This document shows positions 1-7,961 of a stretch of DNA of 46,008 bases, piece after piece. Position 1 is the stretch's first letter. Every line of letters begins with the position of its first letter. Under the pieces are notes generated by a model. It did no database searches and was not told the origin of the DNA. It saw only the letters and a list, made by a program, of their open reading frames with translations. The position numbers and the translations under genes were made by a program. Source of the DNA: Bacteroidales bacterium (GTDB lineage: Bacteria > Bacteroidota > Bacteroidia > Bacteroidales > UBA932); the NCBI GenBank assembly GCA_017561885.1, contig JAFZBF010000022.1, positions 1-46,008 of the forward strand. The letters run 5' to 3'.

Positions 1-15
1 AGTTTTAAAATTGAG

Positions 16-46
16 GTTGCAACTTAGAAAAAGTTGACTACCTTTG
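16..46 (+). promoter_or_regulatory. Promoter of tRNA-Lys
   Basis: A Bacteroidetes-type -7 box TACCTTTG lies at 39-46, with a TTG at 17-19 and a 19-bp spacer. It is followed at 50-61 by the small inverted repeat TCCC-AAAC-GGGA just before the tRNA. The tRNA-Asp promoter in this window has an almost identical start region. Confidence 0.75.
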
Positions 47-63
47 CAGTCCCAAACGGGAAT

Positions 64-136
64 GCTTCCTTAGCTCAGTTGGTAGAGCACGACACTCTTA
101 ATGTTGGGGTCCAGGGTTCGAGACCCTGAGGGAGCA
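64..136 (+). tRNA. tRNA-Lys (anticodon CTT)
   Basis: A full cloverleaf can be folded. The acceptor arm GCTTCCT (64-70) pairs with AGGGAGC (129-135), with one G-T pair and discriminator A at 136. The anticodon stem CGACA/TGTTG encloses the loop CTCTTAA, so the anticodon is CTT (Lys). The T arm is CAGGG-TTCGAGA-CCCTG. The 3' CCA is not encoded, since the sequence continues CAC. Confidence 0.95.
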
Positions 137-146
137 CGGGTTTAGC

Positions 147-181
147 AAAGAAGACGACCGATTCGGCCGCCTTCTTTTTTT
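147..181 (+). terminator. Terminator after tRNA-Lys
   Basis: AAAGAAG (147-153) pairs with CTTCTTT (171-177). Inner CG and CCG/CGG pairs close an ATT loop, and the hairpin runs into a T tract through 181. Its position 10 nt after the tRNA fits an intrinsic terminator. From here to 226 I see nothing further. Confidence 0.8.
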
Positions 182-226
182 GTTCCCAACGGAACGCCGT
201 TTTGTGAATCGATTGGATACTTTTGG

Positions 227-385
227 AAAAACCAACTTTCACGGATTAGCCTTGCCCTCGTTACAAGGGCCTCCAGGGGGTGTGGCGCAAATCCGTGGTG
301 GAATTTCCTACCACGGATTGATGTAATGACCGTTTCAGGGGCTCTGCGTGGGGTGTTGCCATTCCGCGAAAGTTGGGTTTGAAAT
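227..385 (+). repeat. REP-like structured repeat, copy 1 (left of RAYT 1)
   Basis: This is a 159-bp unit repeated in the same orientation at 1486-1645, on the other side of the transposase gene. Its outer inverted repeat is CCAACTTTCACGGAT (232-246) against ATTCCGCGAAAGTTGG (361-376). An inner hairpin pairs AATCCGTGGT (290-299) with ACCACGGATT (310-319), and a small CTTG/CAAG hairpin lies near 251-268. The two copies differ at scattered positions, many in the middle, while the hairpin arms are largely kept. That pattern is expected if structure is what the transposase recognises. Confidence 0.8.
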
Positions 386-433
386 ACACCCGCCCAAAGG
401 GCCCATAGATATCTTTTATTCAATACTATTTGC

Positions 434-1333
434 CTATATCTTGTCACTTACTTCTTTATATACAAGTCCGCAGAGGCGGGCAAGTTGTTTTGAGGAAGAG
501 TTATAGCGCGATTTAAGGACTTTGGCAAGATGGAGGCGTTGAGCCATGGTAAGTGTGCGGATGCTGTTGACACCGAACAGTTCTTCGCAAGTTTCTGTTT
601 TGTGCTGGCGCATCTCCTGAATGGGCATTGACAGATGAGAGATGCTGCCTCCCCTTTCTTCGACATCATTTTCCTTTGATACACACATAAAGAAGTTGAA
701 ACTTTTGTGTGTCTTGAAGATTTTCTCTACCAGATGATAGTCAACATATTCTCCGGGAAATAACACTTTTTCCTGAGTCGTGGTCGAAACGTCTTTCTTT
801 ATGTGAGACCAATTTGGAGAAGTCCAATAACCGGCACTCCTGAAATACAGGGCTCCACTGGACCAGGGGTAATCATATGCGTTGAAAGGGATTCCTCCGA
901 CCGGTGCATTTTTGATGACATAGCATATGGCCGTCTTGAGATATCGGTCTGTGTCGATGACCTGGTGGTTGATCGGTACAGAACGGAACTTGTGCCTGTC
1001 TCCATGTCGGTGCGAAATTGCCCATGAAGTTTGTTTTACATAATCGTGTATAAATCTGTTGCACAAGTCAAAAGCGCCATAGAGTATAAAATGGACATGG
1101 GTGTCCATTAACGAAAACGCCAGAATGGTGATGCCGTGCCTTTGAACCAGAGGTAATATGCGGTTCATTCCGGCACAAAAATCCGTTTCATCCAGGAACA
1201 TTGCATCTACGGCATTGCCATCTGTACTGAAATGCCAGCAGTTTTTTACCGGAATTTGCTGTCCCTTTACAAATGGCACGTTGAGACCGAGGTCAGTCTC
1301 GATTTGATTCATAATGCGGGCGTCTGTATCCAT
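434..1333 (-). CDS. REP-associated tyrosine transposase (RAYT), Y1/HUH family
   Basis: The predicted product is a single-strand DNA transposase/endonuclease of the TnpA-REP class, which in other bacteria recognises REP hairpins. The two-histidine metal motif occurs in LMDTHVHFILYG, and the likely catalytic Tyr is in AICYVIKNAP, followed by the family motif YDYPWSSG. It is longer than the roughly 165-residue E. coli RAYT. The added C-terminal part (GEYVDYHLVEKIFKTHKSFN, then a helix-turn-helix-like stretch KQLARLCGL) is shared with the second RAYT in this window (40666-41529). The frame is open to 1432, but a good minus-strand promoter at 1369-1397 lies inside that extension, so I use the ATG at 1333; an ATG at 1312 is another option. 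The gene sits between two 160-bp direct repeats. Confidence 0.85.
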   Translation of the reverse strand: MDTDARIMNQIETDLGLNVPFVKGQQIPVKNCWHFSTDGNAVDAMFLDETDFCAGMNRILPLVQRHGITILAFSLMDTHVHFILYGAFDLCNRFIHDYVKQTSWAISHRHGDRHKFRSVPINHQVIDTDRYLKTAICYVIKNAPVGGIPFNAYDYPWSSGALYFRSAGYWTSPNWSHIKKDVSTTTQEKVLFPGEYVDYHLVEKIFKTHKSFNFFMCVSKENDVEERGGSISHLSMPIQEMRQHKTETCEELFGVNSIRTLTMAQRLHLAKVLKSRYNSSSKQLARLCGLVYKEVSDKI

Positions 1334-1368
1334 AATCTTGCCCCGCGCCTCTAATGACCGACGGGGCT

Positions 1369-1397
1369 CAAATATAAACTGATTTGGGGAAGTGCAA
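1369..1397 (-). promoter_or_regulatory. Promoter of RAYT 1
   Basis: On the minus strand there is a -7 box TATATTTG (1376 to 1369) and a TTG (1397 to 1395), with an 18-bp spacer. Transcription would begin near 1362, about 30 nt before the ATG at 1333. This rules out the longest reading frame as the true gene start. Confidence 0.6.
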
Positions 1398-1485
1398 TAC
1401 ACTCTATCGACAATACCTGACAGGTGTTCCAAAATCCAAATTGGGACAGACGGCTTGATTTATTTGAAAAGTACAATGATGATAC

Positions 1486-1645
1486 AAAAACCAACTTTCA
1501 CGGATAAGCCTTGTCTACGCTACAAGGGTCTCCAGAGGGTGTGTCGCAAATCCGTGGTGGGATTTCCTACCACTGATTATTGGGAGACCTTCTGCAGGGC
1601 AATCTGAGGGGGTTGGTGTCATTCCGTGAAAGTTGGGTTTGAAAT
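1486..1645 (+). repeat. REP-like structured repeat, copy 2 (right of RAYT 1)
   Basis: This is the second copy of the unit at 227-385, in direct orientation. The outer inverted repeat is CCAACTTTCACGGAT (1491-1505) with ATTCCGTGAAAGTTGG (1621-1636). The inner hairpin is AATCCGTGGT / ACCACTGATT, and there is a CTTGT/ACAAG hairpin. Both copies start AAAAACCAAC and end GTTGGGTTTGAAAT, which marks the unit borders well. Confidence 0.8.
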
Positions 1646-1797
1646 GGGGACCCACTGCAATGGCTTAAAATGAGTGTTTGGAGAAAGTTGCAATTCACGG
1701 ATTGTACAAACCCGCTATGCAGAAACTAGGGGGCACTTTGTATTCGAATGTGAAAATGCACTTTATAGCTGGGCAGAATATTGACGGAACGGTACAG

Positions 1798-1868
1798 AAG
1801 AAGATATCTCCCGTTCGCCAGCTGGAGCTCTTTGGGTGGCTCCAGCTGGCGTCCGAGGATATCTTCTT
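1798..1868. repeat. Long two-segment inverted repeat
   Basis: AAGAAGATATC (1798-1808) pairs perfectly with GATATCTTCTT (1858-1868). After a small internal loop, CGCCAGCTGGAGC (1816-1828) pairs perfectly with GCTCCAGCTGGCG (1839-1851). The terminal loop is about 10 nt. No T tract follows, so this is not an ordinary terminator. It could be a structured RNA, a relic of a mobile element, or a REP-like unit. Confidence 0.6.
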
Positions 1869-1921
1869 GGATGATGCACTACCGGCAGCGCTTTGCTATC
1901 TCTTTATTCTTACGTCTTTGC

Positions 1922-1960
1922 ATAAAGTCCTACTCCTCGAAACGATAGGGAGGACTTTAT
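1922..1960. repeat. Inverted repeat of unknown role
   Basis: ATAAAGTCCT (1922-1931) pairs with AGGACTTTAT (1951-1960) around a 19-nt loop. It lies between the long hairpin at 1798-1868 and the terminator at 2008-2044, outside any credible gene. Confidence 0.45.
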
Positions 1961-2007
1961 TGTTTTGCCAGATAATCATTGCCTTAGAGAACATACGCAA
2001 TGTCAAC

Positions 2008-2044
2008 AACAAAGGGTGACTGATGTTTTCAGCCACCCTTTGTT
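2008..2044 (-). terminator. Terminator hairpin downstream of the MFS gene
   Basis: AACAAAGGGTG (2008-2018) pairs with CACCCTTTGTT (2034-2044), and an inner CTGA/TCAG pair closes a TGTTT loop. It lies 20 bp past the stop of the minus-strand transporter gene. The T tract on that strand is short (GTTGTTG), so termination strength is uncertain. Confidence 0.5.
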
Positions 2045-2064
2045 ATTGATATATGTCATGAAGA

Positions 2065-3522
2065 TTATACCTCGATGGGTTTGTACTTCGGAACGAGGGA
2101 CTTCATGATAATCCAGCCGATGAGGTAAGCGACGGCGCAGTAGCAGAAGATGATGAAGTAACCTGCGGGCTTGCCTTCGAAACCGAGGAAGGTGAAGGCC
2201 GAACCGGCATTCTCTGCATAAGTGAAGAGGTTACCTGCAACTTTCTGGACGATCATCGAGCCGATACCGCCGGCCATCGTGCCGATTCCGGTGATTGATG
2301 CAATGGCTCCTTTCGGAAACATGTCACCGATGGTAGAGTAGAGGTTCGCTGACCATGCCTGGTGTCCTGCACCTGCAAGACCGATGAGGATAGCCGGCCA
2401 CCAGGGGCTGAGCTGTCCGAGAGGCTGGGCAAAGAGCGCAGCAATAGGGAAGAAGGCGAAGATCAACATGGCAAGCATACGGCCGGGATAAGGGTGCATG
2501 CCTTTCTTCTCGACGAACAGTTTCGGAAGATATCCTCCGAAGATTGAAACCACTGTCACGATAGCGTAGAGAGTGAAGATAAGAGCCTGGCCCTTAGGAC
2601 TGGAAGCCTTGATGCCGAACTGGTTGGCAAAATATGAAGGAGCCCAGAACAGGAAGAACCACCATACACCGTCAGTGAAGAACTTGCCGGTGATGAAACT
2701 CCAGGTCTGTTTGTATTTGAAGCACTGCAGGAAAGAAATAGTCTTCTCTTCTTTCTCGGCGGCAGCCTTGGCGGCTTCGGCTGCTTCTTCAGCGTCATCC
2801 TGGTGGATATACTCGAGCTCGGCGGCGTTCACATATTTGCTCTTCTCGGGCTTGTTGTAGAGCCATGCCCAGAAGAACATCCATACGAAACCGATGGCAC
2901 CGATGATGATGAATGCCATTTCCCATCCGAGATTCTTGGCAAGAGCGGGGATGCAGAGAGGAGCGGCGAGAGCTCCTACAGAAGCACCGGCATTGAAGAT
3001 TGAAGTTGCGAAAGCCCTGTCCTTCTTCGGGAAATATTCGGCAGTTGTCTTGATGGCTGCCGGGAAGTTTCCTGATTCACCAAGTGCCAATATGCCTCGA
3101 CAGAACAGGAACATGTAAACTGAAACCGTCGATATGGCCAATGCAACGTTACTGCCGGCTTGAACGGCCCTGAGAGCTGCAACACTGTCGACACCGTCAA
3201 CGAAGAGGGTGGTGGCCCAGCCGCAGGCTGCGTGGAGCACGGCACCGAAAGACCATACTCCGATGGCGATCAGGTAACCCTTCTTCGTTCCCATCCAATC
3301 GATGAACTTGCCGGCAAAGAGGCTGACGAGTGCGTAGAAGATAGAGAAGAAGCTGGTGATTGTACCGTAGTTTGCATCAGTCCAGTGGAATTCTGGCTTG
3401 ATGAATTCATCATAGGTCAGCGAGAGCACCTGACGGTCCAGATAATTGACCGTTGTTGCCAAGAACAACATGGAGCATATCACCCACCTGAAATTTGTAG
3501 CATTAAAATTCTTATTAGACAT
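2065..3522 (-). CDS. exuT: MFS transporter, hexuronate (ExuT-like) type
   Basis: This 485-residue inner-membrane protein has about 12 hydrophobic segments. It resembles the anion:cation symporter group of the major facilitator superfamily, whose bacterial members import glucuronate, galacturonate and related sugar acids with protons. Supporting motifs are NYLDRQVLSL in the first helix and GESGNFPAAIKTTAEYFP with DRAFATSIFNAGASVGALAA in helices 4-5. The central cytoplasmic loop (about residues 230-262) is extended and rich in Ala, Glu and Lys. The ATG at 3522 follows its own promoter. The upstream secreted esterase (3612-4571) fits a role in using acetylated, uronate-containing plant polysaccharides, but that link is inference. 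The exact substrate cannot be read from the sequence. Confidence 0.8.
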   Translation of the reverse strand: MSNKNFNATNFRWVICSMLFLATTVNYLDRQVLSLTYDEFIKPEFHWTDANYGTITSFFSIFYALVSLFAGKFIDWMGTKKGYLIAIGVWSFGAVLHAACGWATTLFVDGVDSVAALRAVQAGSNVALAISTVSVYMFLFCRGILALGESGNFPAAIKTTAEYFPKKDRAFATSIFNAGASVGALAAPLCIPALAKNLGWEMAFIIIGAIGFVWMFFWAWLYNKPEKSKYVNAAELEYIHQDDAEEAAEAAKAAAEKEEKTISFLQCFKYKQTWSFITGKFFTDGVWWFFLFWAPSYFANQFGIKASSPKGQALIFTLYAIVTVVSIFGGYLPKLFVEKKGMHPYPGRMLAMLIFAFFPIAALFAQPLGQLSPWWPAILIGLAGAGHQAWSANLYSTIGDMFPKGAIASITGIGTMAGGIGSMIVQKVAGNLFTYAENAGSAFTFLGFEGKPAGYFIIFCYCAVAYLIGWIIMKSLVPKYKPIEV

Positions 3523-3561
3523 ATAGTTGAAATTTGTACTAAAATCTGGGTATAATCATAG

Positions 3562-3590
3562 CAAATCTACAAAATAAAAATGTAGAAACC
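3562..3590 (-). promoter_or_regulatory. Promoter and possible operator of the MFS gene
   Basis: On the minus strand a -7 box TAGATTTG lies at 3569 to 3562; the -33 region is weak. An inverted repeat TCTACA (3566-3571) / TGTAGA (3581-3586) overlaps the box and could be a regulator site. The gene therefore appears to have its own start although it follows two genes in the same direction. Confidence 0.5.
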
Positions 3591-3611
3591 TATGGGAGCC
3601 GGCAAAAAGGC

Positions 3612-4571
3612 TTATTCGAAACCTCTTGAATATGCCTGCTGCGGGCTGGCGAACACCTTGCCGATCTGGTGGTCCATATCGGTGATCTCCATTTCAATCT
3701 GCCAGTTTACGGCTTTTTCGACATAGTTGTCCAGGAACCACAGGACCTTGCTGAACTCCTGGTCCTGGAAACTGGCCACTTCGTGTGAATGGTTGGTGAA
3801 AGTGGCGAAGCAGTATGGATATCCGGCCTCCTTGAAGCCGGCTGCCAGCGGCTTGCTGCCGAACATTCCCAGGCGGAAAATCTGAATCTTGTTGTACGGC
3901 ACCAGCTTGTCTGCGTCTCCGTGGAGGAAGAAAGTCGGAGCGGGGTCGTGGACTGTGTATTTGCATTCTCCTTTGCTGGAGAAGACTCCACCGGAGAACG
4001 AAATTACTCCTGCCAGACGGAAGTCGTCGGGGATGCCAGCGGTCATCGGGGTGCGGTTGCTGAGTTCATAGTTTGCCTGGAGCACCGAGATGGCACCGGC
4101 GCTGCTTCCGCAGAGGACTATCTTGCCGGTGTCGATGCGGAGCGCTTCGGCATTGCGTATGATATATTCTATGGCAGCAAAAAGATCCTCGGTCGCCATT
4201 GTGATCGAATTCCGGACAGGTTCCATCATCTTCAGCAGGCTTCCTCCGTGGAAATCCTTCAGGCCGAGACGGTAGTCGCTGGCCACGGCCACATAGCCAT
4301 GGTCTGCAATGTCGCGGCAGAACTGGGAATAGAGGTCGGCTCTCTGGTTGTTGTCGACGAAGCCTCCTCCATAGACGAATATCATACAGGGCCTCAGAGT
4401 GTCGGATTCCTGCCTGTGCGCAGGAAAATAGAAGTCGAGTGCGAGAACCTGGGTGTCACGCACGGCGAATGCCTGGGTGCTGTCCCATCTGTCTGCCTGC
4501 TGGGCCCGGATTTCTGACGCGCCGATGGCGGCTATTGCCATCACGGCGAGGAATGCGGTGAACTTTTTCAT
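3612..4571 (-). CDS. Secreted alpha/beta-hydrolase esterase
   Basis: This 319-residue enzyme has an N-terminal signal peptide (about residues 1-23, ending ...RAQ), so it should act in the periplasm or outside the cell. The alpha/beta-hydrolase features are an oxyanion-hole motif YGGGF near residue 68, a nucleophile elbow GSSAG near residue 155, an Asp in HGDADKLVPY and a His in NHSHEV. This layout fits carboxyl esterases of the acetyl-xylan or feruloyl esterase type. It overlaps the upstream gene by 4 nt (ATGA), so the two are translationally coupled. The downstream transporter has its own promoter. The substrate is unknown; a plant cell-wall ester is a reasonable guess from the neighbouring hexuronate transporter. 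Confidence 0.8.
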   Translation of the reverse strand: MKKFTAFLAVMAIAAIGASEIRAQQADRWDSTQAFAVRDTQVLALDFYFPAHRQESDTLRPCMIFVYGGGFVDNNQRADLYSQFCRDIADHGYVAVASDYRLGLKDFHGGSLLKMMEPVRNSITMATEDLFAAIEYIIRNAEALRIDTGKIVLCGSSAGAISVLQANYELSNRTPMTAGIPDDFRLAGVISFSGGVFSSKGECKYTVHDPAPTFFLHGDADKLVPYNKIQIFRLGMFGSKPLAAGFKEAGYPYCFATFTNHSHEVASFQDQEFSKVLWFLDNYVEKAVNWQIEMEITDMDHQIGKVFASPQQAYSRGFE

Positions 4572-5305
4572 TTCTTATACTGTTTCAAATATTTCAAACT
4601 GCCGAAATTGACGATTCTGCCTCCTCCGTGTTCCGGGGTCCTCTCCCTGGCGAAGGTGGAGGGGTTCACCCAGAACGTCACGGGCTCCCGGAGTCCTGCT
4701 TCGTGGAATCCCATCCTCGAATAGGTCGAGCCGTCGGACCATTCCAGGTCGGCATAGGTCATCACTTCGTCCGGAGCTGTATCTTCCACGAAACGGGCGA
4801 GCATCCGGCTCATCCCTCCGCTGATGCGGCTGCCCGAGAGACTGGCATATCTTACCCACTCGAACGAGCGCAACGGCACTTTGCGGCCTTCGATTTCGCG
4901 GGGGATAGTGCGGGGAGAAGAGAACATCGACACGGCAACGAGTTCTTCTCCCAGGAACATTCCATATTTATATTTTGCCTTCGCTGTGCCGTAGCTGTGA
5001 TGCAAATCCAGAAATGCGGCGGCAGTGACTGCGTCAATTCGTTTTATCTCACATTTTCTTGCGAAAATCTTCCTGAAGCGGCCGAGGTGGGCGAGGACTC
5101 TCTCCTTGATGTAAGGTCCTCCTGTCCGCCAGCGGTCTTCATAAAGATATATGACTCCTTTCACACGCTCCGGGCGCTCGAATCCGTCCAGCGGGACGAG
5201 CCTGATCTGCACCCCGTTTTCAGGAAATGAAAAGAGCAGCCCATCCCTTTCGAAGGCAACTCCCTGACCGTTCAGGAATTCGGAAAAATCTTCTGTGAAA
5301 GTCAT
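4568..5305 (-). CDS. GNAT-like protein related to phage homing-endonuclease accessory domains
   Basis: This 245-residue soluble protein is a type I recall as 'hypothetical' in Bacteroidetes. The middle (VIYLYEDRWR, then IFARKCEIKRID near residues 75-90) and the C-terminal half (LDLHHSYGTAKAKYKYGMFL, FEWVRYASL, SGGMSRMLARFV, MTYADLEWSDGSTYSRMGF) resemble domains attached to phage Hef-like homing endonucleases. The C-terminal half is acetyltransferase-like. No complete nuclease site is apparent. It is the first gene of a two-gene unit with the secreted esterase (4-nt overlap) and diverges from gyrA. Its role is unknown; nucleic-acid modification or acyl transfer are possibilities only. Confidence 0.6.
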   Translation of the reverse strand: MTFTEDFSEFLNGQGVAFERDGLLFSFPENGVQIRLVPLDGFERPERVKGVIYLYEDRWRTGGPYIKERVLAHLGRFRKIFARKCEIKRIDAVTAAAFLDLHHSYGTAKAKYKYGMFLGEELVAVSMFSSPRTIPREIEGRKVPLRSFEWVRYASLSGSRISGGMSRMLARFVEDTAPDEVMTYADLEWSDGSTYSRMGFHEAGLREPVTFWVNPSTFARERTPEHGGGRIVNFGSLKYLKQYKK

Positions 5306-5325
5306 GATGTAAAGGTAGGATTCTT

Positions 5326-5356
5326 ATTGCCCCTTACAAAAAATTTCGTATCTTTA
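5326..5356 (+). promoter_or_regulatory. Promoter of gyrA
   Basis: ATTG (5326-5329) and the -7 box TATCTTTA (5349-5356) are separated by exactly 19 bp. The leader to the ATG at 5383 would be about 20 nt. The gene on the other strand starts at 5305, so this short gap serves both directions. Confidence 0.65.
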
Positions 5357-5382
5357 CCCGATATTTCACGAGAAGTTTTTAG

Positions 5383-7950
5383 ATGGATTTTGAAGAAAAC
5401 AACATTGTAGAAGAACCCAACGAGCGCCTGATACCCATCAGTGTAGAATCGGAGATGAAGAGCGCCTACATAGACTATTCTATGTCGGTGATCGTGTCGC
5501 GTGCCCTTCCGGATGTGCGTGACGGTATGAAACCGGTGCACAGGCGCGTTCTCTTCGGTATGGAAGGACTTGGTGTCGGCTCGAGCGGCAGCACCAAGAA
5601 ATCAGCCCGTATCGTAGGAGAAGTCCTTGGTAAGTATCACCCTCACGGTGATTCCAGCGTGTATGATGCCATGGCCCGCCTGGCGCAGCCGTGGAATATG
5701 AGATATCCCCTCGTCTTCGGACAAGGTAACTTCGGAAGCGTTGACGGCGACCCGGTCGCTGCAATGCGTTATACTGAGGCCAAGCTTGAGAAACTTGCGG
5801 AAGAGGTGCTCGAAGACCTCGACAAGGACACAGTCGACTTTATGCCGAACTTCGACGAGTCGCTGCAGGAGCCTACCGTGCTTCCCGCAAAGGCTCCTCT
5901 GCTTTTGCTGAACGGTGCCGCAGGTATCGCGGTAGGTATGGCGACCAATATGGCTCCTCACAACCTCACCGAGGTCTGCAACGCCATCTGCGCTTATATC
6001 GACGACCCTGACATCACGGTTGAAGGCCTGATGGAGCACATCAAGGGTCCCGACTTCCCTACCGGAGGTATCATCCAGGGCCTGTCAGGCATCCGCGACG
6101 CCTTCGAGACCGGCCGCGGCAGGATCGTGGTCCGCTCGAAGACCGAGATCGAGGTTTCCGACAGCGGCCGCGAGACCATCGTGGTTTCCGAGATTCCTTA
6201 TCAGATCAACAAGAAGGAACTCATCGAGAAGATTGCCGAACTCGTGGAGGCAAAGAAGATCGACGGCATCTCATACATAAACGACGAGAGCGACCGCAAG
6301 GGTATGCGCATCGTCATCAAGCTGAAGATGGGAGCTGTGGCCAACGTGGTGCTGAACACCCTGTTCAAGTACACCCAGCTGCAGGCCAGCTTCTCGGTGA
6401 ACAACATCGCCCTTGTGGACGGCCGCCCCAAGCTGCTGAACCTCAAGGACCTCATCAAATATTTCGTGCGTCACCGCCACGAAGTCGTGCTCCGCAGGAC
6501 ACGCTTCGACCTCGACGCCGCCCAGAAGAAGGCCCACATCCTCGAAGGTCTGCTCAAGGCTCTGGACATCATCGACCTGATCATCGAGCATATCCGTGCG
6601 TCCAAGACTCCTCAGGAAGCCCGCGACGGCCTGATGGAGAAGTTCGGCTTCACACAGCCGCAGGCCGACGCCATCGTGGAGATGCGTCTCCGCCAGCTGA
6701 CCGGTCTGGAAAGAGAAAAGCTCCAGGCTCAGTACGATGAGCTCGAAGCCCTCATCCACCATCTGCAGGCCATCCTCGACGATGAGAGCCTCCAGTACGG
6801 CATCATCAAGGAAGAGATGCAGGACCTCATCGCCAAGTACGGCGACGAGCGCCGCACCGAGATCGCGCCGAGCGCCGAGGACTTCAACCCCGAGGACTTC
6901 TATGCAGACGAGGACGTGGTCATCACGATTTCCCACCTGGGCTATATCAAGCGCACTCCGCTGACCGAATACCGTCTGCAGAACCGCGGCGGCATAGGCT
7001 CGAAGGGCAGCACTACCCGCGAGGAGGATTTCATCGAGCATATTTACGTGGCCAACATGCACAGCACCATGATGTTCTTCACCAAGAACGGCAAGTGCTA
7101 CTGGCTCAAGGTATACGAGATCCCGGAGGGCGCCAAGGCTTCCAAGGGACGCGCCATCCAGAACGTCATCAACATCGAACCGGATGATGTGGTGCAGGCT
7201 TACATCAACGTCAAGTCGTTCGATGACAAGGAATATGTCGACAGCCATTTTGTCATCCTGGCCACAAAGACCGGCGTCATAAAGAAGACATCTCTCGAGG
7301 CCTATTCGCGTCCCCGTGCCAACGGTGTGATTGCCGTGAACATCCGCGAAGGGGATGCGCTGATCGAAGCCCGTCTGACCAACGGCAACAACTACGTGCA
7401 GCTCGCAGGCCGCGACGGCTACCTCTGCAGCTTCCATGAAAGCAAGGTCCGCCCGATAGGCAGAACGGCCACAGGAGTGCGTGGAATAAGCCTTTCAGAG
7501 GGCGATGAAGTCGTTGGCATGATATGTGTAGATGACGACATTCCGGAAGAAAACCTGCCTCAGGTCCTGGTGGTCAGCGAGAACGGTTACGGCAAGAGAT
7601 CCAAGATAATGGATTACAGGATCACCAACCGCGGCGGTAAAGGAGTAAAGACCATTAACATAACTGAAAAGACAGGCCCGCTGATAGCCATAAAAGATGT
7701 GACCGATGAAAACGACCTGATGATAATCAACAAGTCAGGCATCACCATAAGGATGGCGGCTTCGGACATCAAGGTGGCAGGCAGAGCGACTCAGGGAGTC
7801 AAACTGATAAACATTAGAGAAAACGACAGTATCGCAGCAGTCTGTGTGGTTAACAAGAGCGAAGATAATACACCTGCAGAAGCAGCTGCGGACCCGGTAC
7901 CAGATCCAAATCCTGACAATCAGCAAACACAAACAGAAATAAACAACTAA
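5383..7950 (+). CDS. gyrA: DNA gyrase subunit A
   Basis: At 855 residues this has normal GyrA length. The N-terminal half contains the breakage-reunion domain, with the catalytic Tyr at residue 130 in AMRYTEAKL. The quinolone-determining stretch [10 protein letters not shown] has Ser91 and Asp95 at the positions of E. coli Ser83 and Asp87, which is the quinolone-sensitive form. The C-terminal beta-pinwheel carries a GyrA-box-like motif [10 protein letters not shown] near residue 530. This departs slightly from the usual QRRGG, and family alignment would be needed to say whether it matters. A later repeat has NRGGKGVKT. The acidic, low-complexity tail begins near residue 830. GyrA works with GyrB, which is not in this window, to introduce negative supercoils. 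The next gene starts 11 bp downstream and is probably co-transcribed. Confidence 0.98.
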   Translation: MDFEENNIVEEPNERLIPISVESEMKSAYIDYSMSVIVSRALPDVRDGMKPVHRRVLFGMEGLGVGSSGSTKKSARIVGEVLGKYHPHGDSSVYDAMARLAQPWNMRYPLVFGQGNFGSVDGDPVAAMRYTEAKLEKLAEEVLEDLDKDTVDFMPNFDESLQEPTVLPAKAPLLLLNGAAGIAVGMATNMAPHNLTEVCNAICAYIDDPDITVEGLMEHIKGPDFPTGGIIQGLSGIRDAFETGRGRIVVRSKTEIEVSDSGRETIVVSEIPYQINKKELIEKIAELVEAKKIDGISYINDESDRKGMRIVIKLKMGAVANVVLNTLFKYTQLQASFSVNNIALVDGRPKLLNLKDLIKYFVRHRHEVVLRRTRFDLDAAQKKAHILEGLLKALDIIDLIIEHIRASKTPQEARDGLMEKFGFTQPQADAIVEMRLRQLTGLEREKLQAQYDELEALIHHLQAILDDESLQYGIIKEEMQDLIAKYGDERRTEIAPSAEDFNPEDFYADEDVVITISHLGYIKRTPLTEYRLQNRGGIGSKGSTTREEDFIEHIYVANMHSTMMFFTKNGKCYWLKVYEIPEGAKASKGRAIQNVINIEPDDVVQAYINVKSFDDKEYVDSHFVILATKTGVIKKTSLEAYSRPRANGVIAVNIREGDALIEARLTNGNNYVQLAGRDGYLCSFHESKVRPIGRTATGVRGISLSEGDEVVGMICVDDDIPEENLPQVLVVSENGYGKRSKIMDYRITNRGGKGVKTINITEKTGPLIAIKDVTDENDLMIINKSGITIRMAASDIKVAGRATQGVKLINIRENDSIAAVCVVNKSEDNTPAEAAADPVPDPNPDNQQTQTEINN

Positions 7951-7961
7951 TCTACACTAAA

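Larger units (their letters stand above)
1646..2007. other. Non-coding, hairpin-rich intergenic stretch
   Basis: I find no convincing gene here. A 113-codon open frame (1678-2019, plus) has no recognisable domain and runs across two large inverted repeats, so I treat it as chance. The stretch holds the long hairpin at 1798-1868 and the hairpin at 1922-1960, listed separately. A short TTCACGGATT near 1693 resembles the edge of the flanking 160-bp repeat and may be a decayed fragment. Confidence 0.5.

Noticed and set aside
227..1645. Composite transposon with target-site duplication at RAYT 1
   Set aside because: I could not see matching short duplications outside the two 160-bp repeats, so no transposition boundary is claimed.
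1678..2019. 113-codon open frame between RAYT 1 and the MFS gene
   Set aside because: No recognisable domain, no promoter or ribosome site, and the frame runs through two large inverted repeats and into the terminator stem.
6271..7437. Long open frame antisense to gyrA
   Set aside because: It mirrors the highly biased codons of gyrA; the translation has no domain and gyrA is certain.
5383..7950. Quinolone resistance mutation in gyrA
   Set aside because: Ser91 and Asp95 are the sensitive-type residues at the two main positions.
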